Below are positions 22,901 to 37,000 of a DNA stretch of 64,000 nt, piece after piece. Where the stretch lies: assembly GCA_013397435.1 (NCBI GenBank), contig VZRG01000869.1:62001-126000 (forward strand), in the 5' to 3' direction. The stretch comes from Erythrocercus mccallii (Eukaryota > Chordata > Aves > Passeriformes > Dicruridae). Made by a program: the position numbers and the translations under genes. Positions within the stretch are counted from its first letter, which is position 1. The number at the start of each line of letters is the position of its first letter. The notes beneath the pieces were generated by a model, which was given only the letters and a program-made list of their open reading frames with translations, was not told the DNA's origin and ran no database searches.

Positions 22901-25900
22901 ATGTTTTCTTTCTGTCTGGGACATGCAAGGACATCTCGTTCCCAAGCTTGTGTCCCCTGGCCATCTGAACAAACTGTGGACAGCTGACTGCCAGCATTCA
23001 GGACAGATCCAGCCATTCCTGAGTGCATCCTCTCTTGCTGGCAGAGCAGCCATCAAGAGATCCATGATTATCTTGGACTTGGTCATGGAAGCTGCTCAGG
23101 GGAAACTTATTCTCAAATTGCACTGTGTTTGGAAGTCAAAAGAGCAAATCCCAGCTATGCAGCTTCACAGCAGCTGTGTGTGGCTTTGCTACTGTCCCCA
23201 GCCCGCAGAAATGTCTCTGGTCGAGAGTTTTGAGCCCCAACGGGGTTGCATTGTAGCCTCTTATTGAACCCAAATGGCATGAAAGGGAACACAAAATGAT
23301 AAGAACACCATCAAACCTAATTAATTTCAAATCAATTTCCTGGCTATTGCTACCACCTTCACTGTTCCAGTGCTAGTATATTGACTTCAAGTATCAGTAA
23401 GTTTTGGCAACTTCTCTTGGGCACGAGAAGTTAGAATCTCTGGAACTGAGCTTTTTTTTTTTTCCTGAATCTTTTTAAGACATCTCCCTGTTCTGCTGAA
23501 TTCTAGGAGTAAGAAGGTAGCAAGTGAACATGCGAAAAAAGATAAAAAATCTTCCTTGTGTTGTACTTGAGAAATGAAAGATTGTCCCTTTTGTAAATGA
23601 TTTTCAGTGGTTTCAATATTCTCTTCTTCTTTTGCTTTTTGTCGTAGCAAAAAAATGAGAGGAAGAAATGGAAGTAATGAAAAGACCAAATGCTTTTAAT
23701 TTTCTGGTTAATCTCTTAAGAACTTTAAAAAGTAAAGAAATGGCTCATGCTAGTTTTTGGAAAAAGGCAGAGAAATTCCAGTTTCTGCCTGTCATTTTTT
23801 CCTCCACTTGAAATAATTCATCCAGCCCTAAATTAAAACATTTGATTTGGAAACTGGGGCAGAAGGTGAGTGTTTGTGGGTGTGTTGGCAGGGGCATCCT
23901 GAGCAGAGAAAAGCTTTTGGAAGGGCAGGATGCAGCCCCTGCATTTCAGGGCGAGCTATACTGGGAATATCTTTGGGTAAAACCATGGTGGGTGCTGCTG
24001 GGGTGGACGAGGAGGTGAAGATGCCAGCCCAGAAAATCTTTAAATACTTCCAACACAGGAGCTCAGCCCCCACTCCTGTTAATTTGGGAGCTACTCCCAG
24101 CTGCTCTCTCTGGCTCTGAGGGGTGCCCCACTCCCAGGGTCAGCAGCCTGGGCACCCAGCACCTCCCAGGACGACTCCTTGCCCTCTCTGCCTGTGTGTT
24201 GCACTGTACACCAAAGGTACTGGAGGAGAAACCCCTGCTGCAGTGAGGGATGAGAGCCTCCTTTCCTACTGGGATCCCTCTGGAAGGTGTTCATCACTAA
24301 TGCCTTGTTTCTCTCATTTAAATGAGGGTTTCTGCATCCACGTGCATTCCGGCTCTGGACCACATGAGTCTTTGTTCCAGGGTCTTGTCCTTGGGGTAGA
24401 CAGAGGCTTTGCTGAGCCCATGGACTCCTGCTTATCTGCAGCATGAGTGTGCTCTCAAGTCAGGTTCAAGACAGACTGAGCTGGGTGAGTTGTTTCCTTC
24501 CTGCTTTGCCTGAGCCTTTTCCCACCAGTGTCACCCAGCTCACTGAACAGCAGTCCTAGAGGGCTGCTGCTCCATGGCAGTTCCATCGTTTGAGTGCACC
24601 CAGCCACACTCTGTGAGCAGCCAGACTTCCTTACTGGTGCCTCTGGAAGCAAATCGCACAGCAGGGGACCACTGTTGTGCCTGCTTTGCCTGGCTGATGA
24701 CGTCAGGGAGGAGAAGGCCTGTTGGGAGAGAATGACTTCACAGAGCCGCTCCGGGAATTGGTCACCCTTCCTCACAGCGAGGGCTGCTGGAAGGGAGCCC
24801 AGGAGAAGCACTGCCAATGATATCTTCATCCTCATACCCCAATGCAGGCAGTGTTTGCAAACGCTGAGGTGATGCCATTCTGCAAGAGGCCAGCCAGGGA
24901 TGATAATGTAGCTTTTGGTGGCTTTGCTTAAAGCCCCAAGAGCCTCAAGGTGTGTTTTGGCTTGTGAGTCACAGTGGTGGGTTTGGATGGCCCTGGAGGA
25001 GGTGGCAGGAGGGCATTGACTATTTGGCTTTGAACTCAGGATGGCTGTTACTGAACTCCACAGTCCTGTGAGGTGAGGATTTCTCCATTTACAGGCATAG
25101 GTGACATTCTCCAGCTGCATCTGAAACACAAGGGGGGATCTCCTAATGGGCTTTTATGGGCTGAATTGATTGCTGGTGAAAAAACCCAAGTCTCACTATG
25201 CTGTGAGATATCCCTGCATCCCACCATCACCTCAGAAGAGCATTGCAGAAACACTCCGGTCCTGGTACAAGGGCTGCATGTGGCCAAAGCCCATCCACTG
25301 TGCATTGTCCAGGAAGGACTCCTTTTGCTTTTGCAAGAGTGAGAAGCAGGTTCATTGAAAAGGTCTCCACTGGAGTACCAAAAATGCTTTAAAATGGTCT
25401 GGTTTGCATTGGGAAGATGTGGAAATGCAGAATGGATGGTTCTTATAAGATGCCCCACCTAAAACACCAAAGGATGGAAGCAATTAATGAATTAATTTCA
25501 CTGTCCCTGTTGGAAAGGTGCCGGCCACAGCCCTGGGAAGCGGTTGATGGGGATATGGAAGGCAGCTGCCTCCCTTCCTTTGATCCAAACCTGTGTGAGC
25601 ACCTGTCCAGAAATGTGGGGTCATGCTGGCATCTTGCAGTGCCAGAGCCTGAGATGAGACATGGCTTGTCTTTGAAGTCAGGATCAACAATCTCTGAAAA
25701 TAATATTAATTAAACAAAAGCAAAACAAAAAGCAGGACCTACTCCTCCCCACTCCCCCATTGGGAAGATATGCCAAAGCCTTTCCTGTTTTTGGGTTGGT
25801 GCTGAAAGAAGAGCAGGGAAGATTTCTAGCAGCCTGTCTCCTTGGTAATGGGCCCATTTCAATCCTGTGGTTAATTATATTAAATAATTATGGGATTTAG

Positions 25901-28900
25901 CTCTCTTACCCTGTGCTTTTTCACACCCTGGGTGACTATTGATGGCAAGTACCGGATGGAGCAGTGAGGGGAGGTGGACTCCATGCCCAGGCTCAGCACT
26001 CTGTGCCAGCCCCTCTTCCAGTGTTGGTGAGTTCAGAGGTGCCCAGGCTCGTGTTGGCTGCATGTGGAGCATCTAGAGCAGGGGGTGATGCAGAGAGAGC
26101 CTCCAGAGCGCTCTGGGAAGCTCCAGTGCACAAGGCCAGGAGCTGTTCCATCTTGCTGTGTAATGAAACACTGCCACGCCTGTGCAAATTTCTCCATAGC
26201 CTGGGGCTGGGGTGGAAACATGTGGGATCATTATATCAAGCTACTTAGGAGCTACTTGAAGATGGAAGGTATGAAATCCATGTATGAAATGATGATTATG
26301 TCTCAGCCATCCCCTGAGCACCTGACCAGTGACTCTGGCTCTTGGCTGGTTCCCCTGAGGGACAGACAGAGCTGGCTCATGCAGAAAGCCCAGCTGAGCT
26401 TCTGTTCCATGTTGCAGAGTGTTTGGGGCTTGCCGGACAAGGCCAGGATATCACCTGGCATGAGGAGCCAGCCAGCAAGCTCAGATGGTGCCTTTAAGGA
26501 CAGGACCTAAGGGAGATCAGGGAAGAAGTGTGTGGATCTGGGACACTGAGAGCTGGTCCTGCTTTGGGGCATGGTGCATGCCTCTTTTAGAATGGTTCTG
26601 CTTAACTCCTCTGCCTCTGTGCTTCCTTCTTCCCCTGAACCGAGATCTCAAGGAATTGGGAAGGAAGCTGGAAAGGAGAAAAAGGCTTTTGGTTTGAAAG
26701 ACCTTGTGTGCTTGGGAGCTTCCTTAGTGCTTTGCTGCATGCACCCCAGAAGACAGCTCCAAGCAGCTCCCTGCTTATGTGCATCCCTGGGGAATTCTGT
26801 CTTGCCCCCCCACCTTCCCTTCCCAAGGCATTAATTCCTGGGAGCTGGGGCTGTGCACTGGGGTCTAGTAATGCGACATCTTTTCTCTTTGTAGTCAAGA
26901 CTGCAGGGTAGCAAGCTGATTGCAGGGGAGATCCCACACCACATCTGCATTCTATAGCTTCTCAGTGATGTATCTTACCTCTGGGCAAGGGGGGTGGATC
27001 AGAACATGGAAGCCACATTTTTCCCTTGTAGACTTGTGCAGAGCTGGAGCAGCTCCAAGCACGGCTCCCAGGTTTGCTGCCTGCTCCATGCCAAGCTACA
27101 GTGGTACAGGGATTGACAGGGATCCAGGTTTTGGCTGGAGGAGCAGCAGTTCTGGTTATGAGCAAAGAAGATGCAGGCAAGTTGTTTTCCTCCTGTTACA
27201 CTGCATGTAGCTTTCCACACGTGTGCAGTGTGAGGGATGTTTTCCTCTGTCTTTGCATGGCACCGGGTTGGTCTGTAAATCCCTGTCCCCTGCATGGGGA
27301 CAAATGCAAACACTTGGTCAGCCATGGCTTCCCCAGGTGACATTCAGCATATGCTTCCCTGTGCTCCGACTGCCTCCCTGCAGCCTCGGCTCACAAGAAC
27401 CACTCAGGCTTTAGCATCTGCTCTCTTTAGCTTTGCAGCCCTGAAATGTACATTGGCTTCATCACATGTTATGTGCTGCTGACTGTGGGATATGCCCAAA
27501 TATTGAGTAACTTCCCAAGCTGAGCCTAACTGTAACCAATGGGATCTAGAGCTGTTTCTTTCCACTTGGGTCATGAAGAGAATTTGGATAGGTAATTAGA
27601 AGAGGTGCTACCCTCTCCAAACTGCTGGTGGGAGAGGCAACTGCCAGGAAAGGACTGGGTTGGAGGTTTGCTTGAAGAAAGCTAAAGTGAAATTCTACTG
27701 GAGACGTCACATCGGATTGGAAGATACCTTAAGTATTTTGGAGAGGACCAAGACTGATGCTGGATGGTAGTAAATTGCTATCAGAAGGGACATTTGGGAA
27801 CTAAAACCCCAACTCTAGGGCTTGATTTTGGGTTCCTCTTTCCTACAAATGGGACTGAGCACATGGGACCTGCCTCTCCCATCAGGATGAATAACACACT
27901 GGCTGTATCCCCCTGCCCAAAGCAGCCTTAGGCAGCTCCCGTTAGATCACTTTAAATCCAGTCCTGCTTGACCTTTGTGTCCAGTTTAAACAGCATGACC
28001 GAATCCTTGCCCATGGGGAAGCCTTGTTTGATTGTGGAGCTAATAAGATGATTTGAACACAAGAGCTGATAGTTTCAAGTAACTGAAACTTACCCTTGCT
28101 GCATAAAGCATCATTGTCCTGCCACAGAAATCCTCTGTCCGGGAGAGCACAGCTGCAGGGGAAATAAATGCTCTTCTTTTTTTTCTTTTTCTTTCTCTTT
28201 TCACTGTTTGTTTGTTTAAAACCCAGGGCCCTTGGGTCAGTTTGCTCTCGTTGGCTGCGGCGGAGTGGTGGTGGGATGTGGGTGCTGAGCTCTGCCCCTG
28301 GGCCCCAGGGAGCTGGGACTCCCTGAGTGACTGCAGGGCAAATTCCCTTTAATCCAGGGAATTAAACCCCAAGCAAAGCCATTGATGGTCATGGGTTTAG
28401 TTGAGATCCAGGCCAAAAGCTGTTTCCATTGAAGTTAAATGGGAGCTTTAGCTGTTGGTTTCAGAGGGATCAGGGCTAGGACCTGCTGCCAGGTGTTGAG
28501 CACATCTGCCCTACTGACCTCAGTAGGATGGGCTGCCCTGCCCAGGGGTGGGTTCTGGCTTCCTGGATGCTGCAATGATCTCAGAGTACTTAGGGTGGCA
28601 GTGGATGCTAGAGCTGTGCTTTGCCTCCCTTGTACAGGTCCTGACTCCAAAACAAGCTCACCGTACTCCATTTGAGCCATCACCAGGCAACAGCTGCTGA
28701 TTTGTCATTTGCCTCCTAAAACCCATCTCCTGACATGGAAACAGTTCATCATTGCCTGTAACCAGCAGGAACACCAGCAGGAACACCAAATCCTGCCAGC
28801 ATCTGTTTTGGACATCAAGGCAAGTGGGCCTTGGACAGCTTTATCTGGGGTAGAAAATTACTACTGGTGTTGTACTAGAACTTCTGCTTGCCTGCTGCTG

Positions 28901-30356
28901 CCGTGCCATGAGGCCAGGAAAGGCACTCCCAGACAGGCTGACCTTCCAAGGTGTGTTATAAATGGAGTAAAACCCTACGTATTTTTGAATACATGTATAT
29001 GAGTGGTTATTTTGGACACAAACTGCTGGTTCTGGGTGCTGGGAGCTGCAGCAGCAACCACCTCCATCAGTGCTGCCTCTCCAGCTCAGGGCTGGAGAAA
29101 CCTGGCTCAGGGCTGTGTTGCCCAACACACGCGGCCATGTTGTTCTTCCAGCAATTCAGACTGCGTGAAGCTAAGAGGCAGAGGGGTTATTTTGTTTGCT
29201 TAGTTTTATTTTTTAAAAACTTCCTATATTTTTTCAGTTCCTTGCCCACGCAATTCCATGGGCTGAACAAGCAACGTCTTAGTCCAGCTGGTTTTGGGCT
29301 CACTTAAAAATCCCCACGGGGCTTTTTTATCTGGCAGGGCTGGGATCCTCTCTTCATGGTCATAGCTAACACAAAAACATTTCTACTGATTAGTTGCACT
29401 TATTTATTTGTCCAAACACACAGCAGTCCAAGCCTGTATTTGTGTGTGTACTCAAATGTCTTTCAAAAGCCACTCCTACCACCCCTGCAAATAGTTGGAG
29501 GGTGACACAAGAGTGATAAACATCTGGCCATGGGAATGCTCTGGAGTGAATGAACAGGGAGTTGTGAATGGGGACCTGGTGCTGAAGTGATGGTGACTTC
29601 ACTCCACATGAGACCAAAATAACCCAGGCTTCAATGTCCTTGTGTCCCAAGGGAGAGGCAGCGACCTTGAGCACCCAGCTGAGGAAAGTCCCTCGCTCAA
29701 GCAAGAGACTTCAGTAGATGCTTCATCCAGGCTTTTCTGCTGGCATGGATCAAGGCTGGATTTGTGACTTCAGTGTTCACACTGAAATCTGTGCTCAGTG
29801 CTGACTCACAGGGGGAAGCAGAGGTTTGTGATCTGTGGCAGGAATCAGCTGTCCTGTTCGTCAAAGCTTCCAGCTTGATGACAAGGTATTTGTTGGAAGA
29901 AGTAAGAAAATCTACTGCTTGGGACTGATATAATGTCACTTAATTGCTAAGACACTGGGAAAACCTCAGAGATTGGGTCCATACCAACTGCTTGTTCACA
30001 TACTAGTGAAATCCTGCTGTTGTAAGTATATTCCTAAAATGTGATTTTTGTGCTCTGGGGAGTTAGCAAAGTTTTATTATTTTTTATTATTTTTCAAACA
30101 TCGTCTCTACGAGCTACTTGCACTTCTCCAAGAAAATATCTTTGCCATTACTACTAAGTAGGTGCTTTTTAAAAAGCTTGGAAAAATGACTGCTGAAATG
30201 AAATCCAGAAACAATTAAATCATCCAGTTCTGAAACCTTTTTTAACTGTAAGTTATTTTCTTTGGTTTATGGGTGTCTTCCCCAGTCTATTCTGGAATGC
30301 TTTGGGTTTTGCTTAAAAACATTGCAGAAGTGAGAAGTGGTTTTGACAGAGGATCC

Positions 30357-30359
<3 letters not shown>
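19983..30359. other. Intergenic, no gene seen (10.4 kb)
   Basis: No exon, RNA gene or clear repeat family is recognised. A C/T-rich run lies near 28175-28202 and a small 12-bp direct duplication (CCAGCAGGAACA twice) sits near 28763-28786. A frame of 224 codons on the minus strand (24455-25129) has no recognisable domain and is likely chance. A stretch with TAAT-type motifs near 25869-25893 is AT-rich but carries no further evidence. Confidence 0.6.

Positions 30360-30394
<35 letters not shown>
30360..30394. repeat. Poly-T run (35 bases)
   Basis: An uninterrupted run of 35 T follows GGATCCAGC. It could be a mononucleotide microsatellite or the poly(A) tail of a minus-strand retrocopy. To its right, where the body of a minus-strand retrocopy would lie, I see no recognisable transcript sequence. 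Run length is error-prone in assemblies. Confidence 0.85.
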
Positions 30395-30396
<2 letters not shown>

Positions 30397-33300
30397 ATGT
30401 CCTCAGCACAGAGGCATCAACTACCAGAAGAAAACCCCAAATATTTTCTGCCTGACGTGTTTCTCATCTGCCACTGTTGTGGGCACTGGGAAATGCAGGA
30501 CCACTCTGCCCAGCTGCCAGCAGTGCCCTGAACCTGCCACTTGCTCTTCTTTCCCAGGGCAGCACAAACTGACCCTCCAAGCTCAACAGAAGATTCATGG
30601 TCCAGCTTTTTAGGCCCACACATGCCCCAAACTACACTGCAAAAAGCCCAGACTGGCTCTGAGCCCTTGGAGGTGCTGATGGTGGGGGACTCTGTGGACC
30701 ACCTGGTCCTGCACTTTGCATCTCTCCTAGCCCTCATCCACAGGACATTTGCAGCTCTCTTAGGAATTACTGGTGTCCCAGAATCCCACTACTTTTTGAC
30801 CTGAATCTCTAGCCCTTCTGTGCTTCCCTTCTCCCTGTGATGCCCGTAATTGGAGGTGGATCTTGGACAACAGCAACAAGTGGGGGTGGGAATGTTTATG
30901 TAGCTCAGGTTGTCTAAGGAGGACCTCAGTGATGAAAACTTGGACAACAAGGACTCAGGTGGCTGTGCTCTGGGATGGCTGTGACCTCCGCGAAGACCTC
31001 CCCTTCTGGACCTGGGGTTCTTCAGCATGTACCAGACTCAGATCCCAAGAAACTCCAAGCCATGTGTGGCTTGGCCTGCTCATCTCAAGCTGGAGATGCC
31101 TGATGAAGATCCTGTTACCTTCCTCAGGTGGCCCAGAGCAGGGACCTGGTTCTGCTTACATCTCCTTGGGCAGAGTTATTTCCAACTGCCACCATGACAT
31201 CACTTTTCTCCTCCAGCACAGATGCACAAGCAGGGAAGCAATGTCAAACCATAGGGGCTTCACTGCTTTGGCCCTTGAGAAGTTCTTTTTCTTCCTTCCT
31301 TTGCTGACCTGTGCCTTATCCCAGCTGGTGAAGAGCTGGTTTATGATTCATGGCTGGAAAGAGAGTCTGAACCAGAGAGTTTTGGCAGGGGTTTGAGGAT
31401 GGTACTGGCTGCAGGAGTTGTGAAGGCTCAAGCAGCCCCTCAGGAGGGTCCCCAGGTGTTACCAAGCCACCTGTACCTCTCCTAGAGGCAACCCCTTGCT
31501 GGCATTCACATTTCTCTGCATGGTGCCTTGGTCCTAGGAGGGTTTTTTTCTCATAGGGAGGGTTGCATGGAAATAACCTGATGTGTGAATCTGCTCTTTG
31601 CACTGAGGGGGTTAAAATCTGCTCCCTCCTTCTAGGCTGACCGTGGAAAATACTGCTCATGCCAGGGACTATGCAGGACAGAAACTAGGGCTCCTAGGAT
31701 ACAATTATACAAATAATACAACTTGTTCCATGAGCAGCAGAAACCAGCAAAGCCTGGTTTCCGATGGGTTGATGTTGTGGAGTAAAGGATGAGCATGAGC
31801 CTTCCCTGGCCGGTAAAAGCTAAACAGACACCATCACCTTCTCATCAGCCACCAAACCTCACAAAATTTACATTCTCATAATAACTGGGAGCCTGTGTAC
31901 TGTGTGGCTGAAAGTGTCCAAAAAGAAAGAGAGTTGGAGAGGAGAGGTGCAGGGGTGATGTGGCTGTGAGAACCTTGTTTCTGTAGAAAATCCAGTGGTA
32001 AAAATGAGGATGCAGGCAGACAAACTCTGGGCTAGTTTAATGATGTTTCCATCATTTTCTACCTCAAACTGTGCATCTGCTTTGTGATAATTTTGCCAGG
32101 GCCAAAGGCACTCAAAGGCAGAGGTTTTACATGACAATGTAACATGGGGGGACATGGGGTACTTTGGGCCCACAGGGAGAAGTGTCATTCTGTTTGGCAG
32201 TCTGGCTTTTGGCCTTTAAACTGGAGAAACTTGTGTCCCACCTCCTGTTTCAGCCCAGACTTGGCATTTTTGCTTTGATTTCCCCTGCATCTCAGACCTT
32301 GGGATATCTGGTGGTCAATGTGTGCTAAATGCAGAGCCCTGCCCCTGTCCTCTGCAGCAGGTGTGAGTGACCCCTGAGCTGTATCTGACGCTGAGAAGAA
32401 GTTACATATGCAACTTCTGGTGACCACATAAAGAAACCAGCAGCTGAGTTTTCTACCTTTTTTTTTCTGCTGGGATCACATCACATTTTATTTCTAGGAG
32501 ACAATACATGTATGATAGAGATGTTCAGTAGATGCACGATGGAGCCTCACAGGAGCCAGACCTTCATCTGTTTGTCACAAGCCCCTTCTTAGGAGCAGCA
32601 CCAGCTCATGTCACCCTTTGAGGGATAGAGGAGCAGTGGAGCTGGGGAAGAGGTCTTTAACTAAACCTGACAAAGACATGCTTGGTGATTTTTGTCAGGA
32701 TGTGATGAAGGCTCCTTGGTGATGCACTAGTGGGGGGGAGGGGGAGTTACCGTGTCATTTTCATGAGGGTGGCAGTGGGGCTGCTGATGTCCCTTAACTC
32801 TGAGCCACCCACACTCGGGGAGAGGCCCCAGCAGAACTTGGTGTCCTGTGAGTGAGTGGGGGCTGGGAGAGCCCTGTTCCTGTTCCCACTCACCTGGGTA
32901 GGAAGCAGCATGGTCCGTGCCCTCCCCACTCTCCTGAGCCAGCCATGGGAGTTGTGACTCTGGTGTGCTCCTGGACAGTTGGTCTCTGGGTTTGAGGCAG
33001 GAGCATAAAAGCTGTGCCTGGCCAGGTGGGGCGGCAGGAAGCTGCTCTGCCTGGCTGGGAGTGCAGGAGGTGACACAGCTGAGGTGACTCCTTACTGCCA
33101 CCACACAAGACACCGCTGGGCTGCTCATTAACAGGGGGAGGAGAGGGTCTCGAGGTAAACAGAGCAAGGCTGGCAGATGACTGCGCCATCTCTGCGCAAC
33201 CTTGTCTAAGCCTATTTATATAAATCATGTGAAACCCAAATTAGAATTTTATCCATCTGCTGTGCTCCAAGTCGCTCTTCCACCAGCACAGCAAGCCAAG

Positions 33301-33847
33301 AAAATGCTCTTAACTCCCTAAGATCTGCCTCAAGTGTGAGTGAGCTTTGTATGCAAGGCTCGTGGCTGGTGTGGGGGGTGCTGTGCTGCACATCCCCCAA
33401 GGCTGCAGGACAGGCTGTCACCAGGCCCTCCGAGACAGCAGTGTCTTGACATCAAAGGCGAGCCAGGCAGAGGTGTGGATGTTCAGTGAGAAATCTCCAA
33501 GGCTCCTCACTGTGTGTGGGAGGACAAGGGCTCACCTCTACCTCATGTGTGACATAACCATGGCTGGAAGTGTGAGGCAAGACCATCTCTGCCTGACTCC
33601 TGTCCCAATGCTGAGGCCCAAACTCTGGGCTGAACTTGCCGTAGTTTGGCACAATGAGGAAGGTCAGGATGCCCTCTGCTCTTTCCCATGTGTCCTGCTT
33701 GTAACAAAGCTCTACTTTCCGCCTTTCCCTCAGGGAGGCTGTTACCCCTTTGCTCTGCATGGGGCAGCTCCTTGGAGGAGTTACACCCAGGTAACCCCAG
33801 TGTGGCCACAGCTCTGTGCCTGCCTTCATGTGTGGTCACTGAACCTG
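30395..33847. other. Intergenic, no gene seen (3.5 kb)
   Basis: No exon, RNA gene or named repeat is recognisable between the poly-T run and the minisatellite. Frames of up to 177 codons (30863-31396, +) show no domain features. Confidence 0.6.
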
Positions 33848-34016
33848 CCACTCCTGTGGGAGCACACACTTGTGTTGTGGGAGCATCCCAGGGCCACTCC
33901 TGTGGGAGCACACACTTGTGGGAGCATCCCAGGGCCACTCCTGTGGGAGCACACACTTGTGGGAGCATCCCAGGGCCACTCCTGTGGGAGCACACACTTG
34001 TGAGAGCATCCCAGGG
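33848..34016. repeat. Minisatellite, 41-bp unit, four copies
   Basis: Four head-to-tail copies of a 41-bp unit starting CCACTCCTGTGGGAGCACAC occur at 33848-33893, 33894-33934, 33935-33975 and 33976-34016. The first copy carries 5 extra bases (TTGTG). The last copy has a G-to-A change (TGTGAGAGC for TGTGGGAGC). Copies 2 and 3 are identical. The unit contains GTGGGAG twice, so it is itself partly duplicated. Because 41 is not a multiple of three, open frames through it on both strands give repetitive peptides that are artefacts. Confidence 0.95.
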
Positions 34017-37000
34017 CCGATGACTTGGCTGGCTGGACGCTGCCCTGGCAGCCAGCACAGGGCTGGCCCCACCACAGCAGAGCAATTTCTAGGAAATTCA
34101 TCTGCCTCCTCACACAGGAGGTCCCTGATGGAGATGATGACTCACCAAGGGATCTTTTGACCTCTTTACCCGCCACTGTTTTGATCTGCCTTTCTTGGCA
34201 TTTAGTGTTTTTCCCATCATTAAAAAGAAAACCTTTTTTTAAATTAGTATTATTATTATTTTCCTCTCACCAAACTGAAGATTTCAGTGAACAGTTTGGG
34301 GGTAAACAAGCAGAGATGACACTGTGGAGGAACAGTTGGTCAAGTTTGTGAGAGATGGAGCCAGATCTAAATATGGCACAGCCTCGCTGGTATGGAGCAG
34401 AAGGGAGGTGGCATATGTGTCTGAGCAGTTGGATTGCTGCATGCTCTGTTAGATTTCCTTAACATCAAGTGCGTATCTTCCTCTTTTCTTTCCTTTTTAG
34501 CATAAAAAAGGAGTAGAAGCTCACAAAAAATGTCTTTGGGTGGAAATAGGGAAGGGCTACGAGGAGGGGATGGAGCCTCTCTATCCTCACTGGCTCAGTT
34601 TACAGGTGCAGGGAGATATGTCTGGATGAGATGCCTCTCCTCAAGGACCAAAGTGGGAGGCTGCCCCAGAATTTGGCCTGGCAAAGGCCTTTGCCTAGGT
34701 GACCTCCATGCTGCTTGGCATTGATGGAATGACCACTTTGGGCCATGTATCCCACAGAATCCAAGAACTGCAGGTGGGAGGAGGTCACTGGTGTTCATCT
34801 GGAGATGCTGCACACTCTCAGCCTCTCAGCTGGGCCTCTGCCCACCAGGAGCAAGATGGACCAAGTGCTCTGGGCTGTGCTCTCAAGCTGAGTGTCTCCT
34901 CTAAAGTCCCAGGCCACTGTGTTGAAAACAGAAAACCCAATTCCCTCTAGCAGTTAGTTCCTCCTGGGAAATATATCCTCACACCCCACTGGTTGCATCA
35001 GTTTTTTGAGCCCCTTTGTCTGCTGACAAAAACCCTGCAGAGAAATCAATGTCCTTAGAGTGTGTTCACTGCTGGAAAGAGCTGCCCAAGGATTTTCCTC
35101 TCCCTCTGTGGCTGACTGTGGAGACAGCCAGAGGTCAGGCTATGCTGGGGAGACAACATGCTGCTGGGTGCACACTGCCACTCCTCACGTGGCTCTTGCC
35201 TGTCCTGGTGGGCAGCTCTTAAACCCTGGGCTGGGGGACTGAAGCTTTCTTGTCTGTGGGACTGAAGCTTTCTTGTCTGTGGAATGCTCTTGCTGCATTT
35301 TCTCACACCCAGGGAAAGGCAGGGAGTTGGAGAGGAGAAGCCAAAGGTGAGACTTGTAAGCAGCTTCAGTCAGGACTGTGCAGAACATGACCTCCACTAA
35401 AAGGTCAGTATTTGCCAGCAAATAACATATAGCTTTCTTTTTGTTTAATTGTCTCAGTCTCCTTAACTGTATTTTATTTAGATCAGAGACCCCAAAATCC
35501 TCAGCACAGGAGAAAGAGTTACAGAGAGAGAATGAAGCAAGGCAGGTGCCAGAGCACTGGCTGTGCTGTCTGGTGTGTCCCAGCGGTGTCAACTGCATCA
35601 GAGCAGCACCTCAGCTACTTCTGCCCTCTGAAGATTTGTATGAAAATGACCAAGAAACAAAGGGCCCGGGCTGGTCCTGGAAGAGGAAAATGCTATTGAC
35701 TGTTGAATGGTGTTGAATGAAGGGGCTGAGGACAGTGCCTGACTGCATTCACATCCTGGAAAAGCATTTGGAGGTAGATCCTTGTTTGGTCACCCACTGA
35801 TGAGCTAATTTTTAACACCAACCACGTGAGCATAAAAAGGATCAACCCTAAGTTTTAGAGCTTTAATCACGTAAAAAACCATGGTCAAAGTGTTTGTGTA
35901 AGGAGATGTTTCAAATGCCCTTTTGCAAATGCAGAGGTTCATCTTGTTTGGAGAGGTAGAAACAGGAATACAGAAACAATCTTCTGCAATGCAACACTGC
36001 TGCTTGTTTCACAATTTTTAAAAATTCATTTTTATGAACAGACTCTTAATTCAGTTTAAGTCAGTCTCTTTTCTCCCCCTGCTCCCCTGTGCAATACAAT
36101 CCCATTTGTGTCTAGTTACTGGCAACCAGTTTATCGAGCTCTAGCCAAGCATGTGTTAAAATAAAACTGCAATCTGCTGAAAAACAGGTTTTAAGATGGA
36201 AACAAATAATTAGAAACACACAAATTAGTGTCTGTCTGACAACAGGTTGAGCTCTGCATGGATTTAAACAAAGCTGCAATGGCAGGATGTGAGCGACTCA
36301 AATTGGAGGCAGTGGCTGAGTGTTGATTTTAATGGATCAACTGGAAAAGATGTGGGGAAGGAGCAAACCTGATTGGTTTTGGCTGGGGCTGAGCACCCAG
36401 AATTGTGAGATAAAAGAGAAACACCTAGGGGCTTCGTGTAACTCAGGGCCTTGTAAGGACTGAGGCCTTGGATGAAGCGGGAGCTTTGGCTGATGTCAGA
36501 GCGCAGCTGCTGCTGCCGGGTCCTGCCCCTCTGCGGGTGCCTGCACTGGTGGTGGTGGCCCTTTGCTGGGCAGTGCTGACACCCCAGCGGCAAAGGTGTG
36601 GAAGCATTTTCTGTGGTTTTGTACCTCTGCTGTGGGTGTTTTTGTGCCTGCAGACTCTGGCAATGCCCTGGGGCAAGGCAGACAGCCCTGCCCGTGCCCT
36701 TTGGCCGGGCAATGGACAGCAGGGCCTCTGGGGAGCTTTCCAGCAGCTGCTGAGAGAATGCAGTCAAATAAATACTCTTTTTCTCTCATTCACACGAGCA
36801 TCCCACCACTGGAATTGCGGTGTGCCCGCTCCTCGGCAAGTGTGTGAGCGAGCAAATCACTCCAGCAGCAAAGCATCGTTCTTCTGCACCCATTGTTATG
36901 GAAATCGCCTTAGAGACTGTTGCTCCAGCAAACATTTTTAGAAGCACGAGTGAGTTGCGCAACAGGAAAACTATTAGGAGGTGAGGAAAACCCCCCTCCA

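Noticed and set aside
25058..25100. Possible MIR fragment
   Set aside because: CCTGTGAGGTGAGGATTT and CTCCATTTACAGGCA look MIR-like, but similarity stops after about 40 bases.
24455..25129. 224-codon minus-strand frame
   Set aside because: Composition and overlap with frames on the other strand fit chance; no motif.
33347..34085. Long repetitive-peptide frames on both strands
   Set aside because: They are produced by the 41-bp minisatellite; no splice context or known domain.
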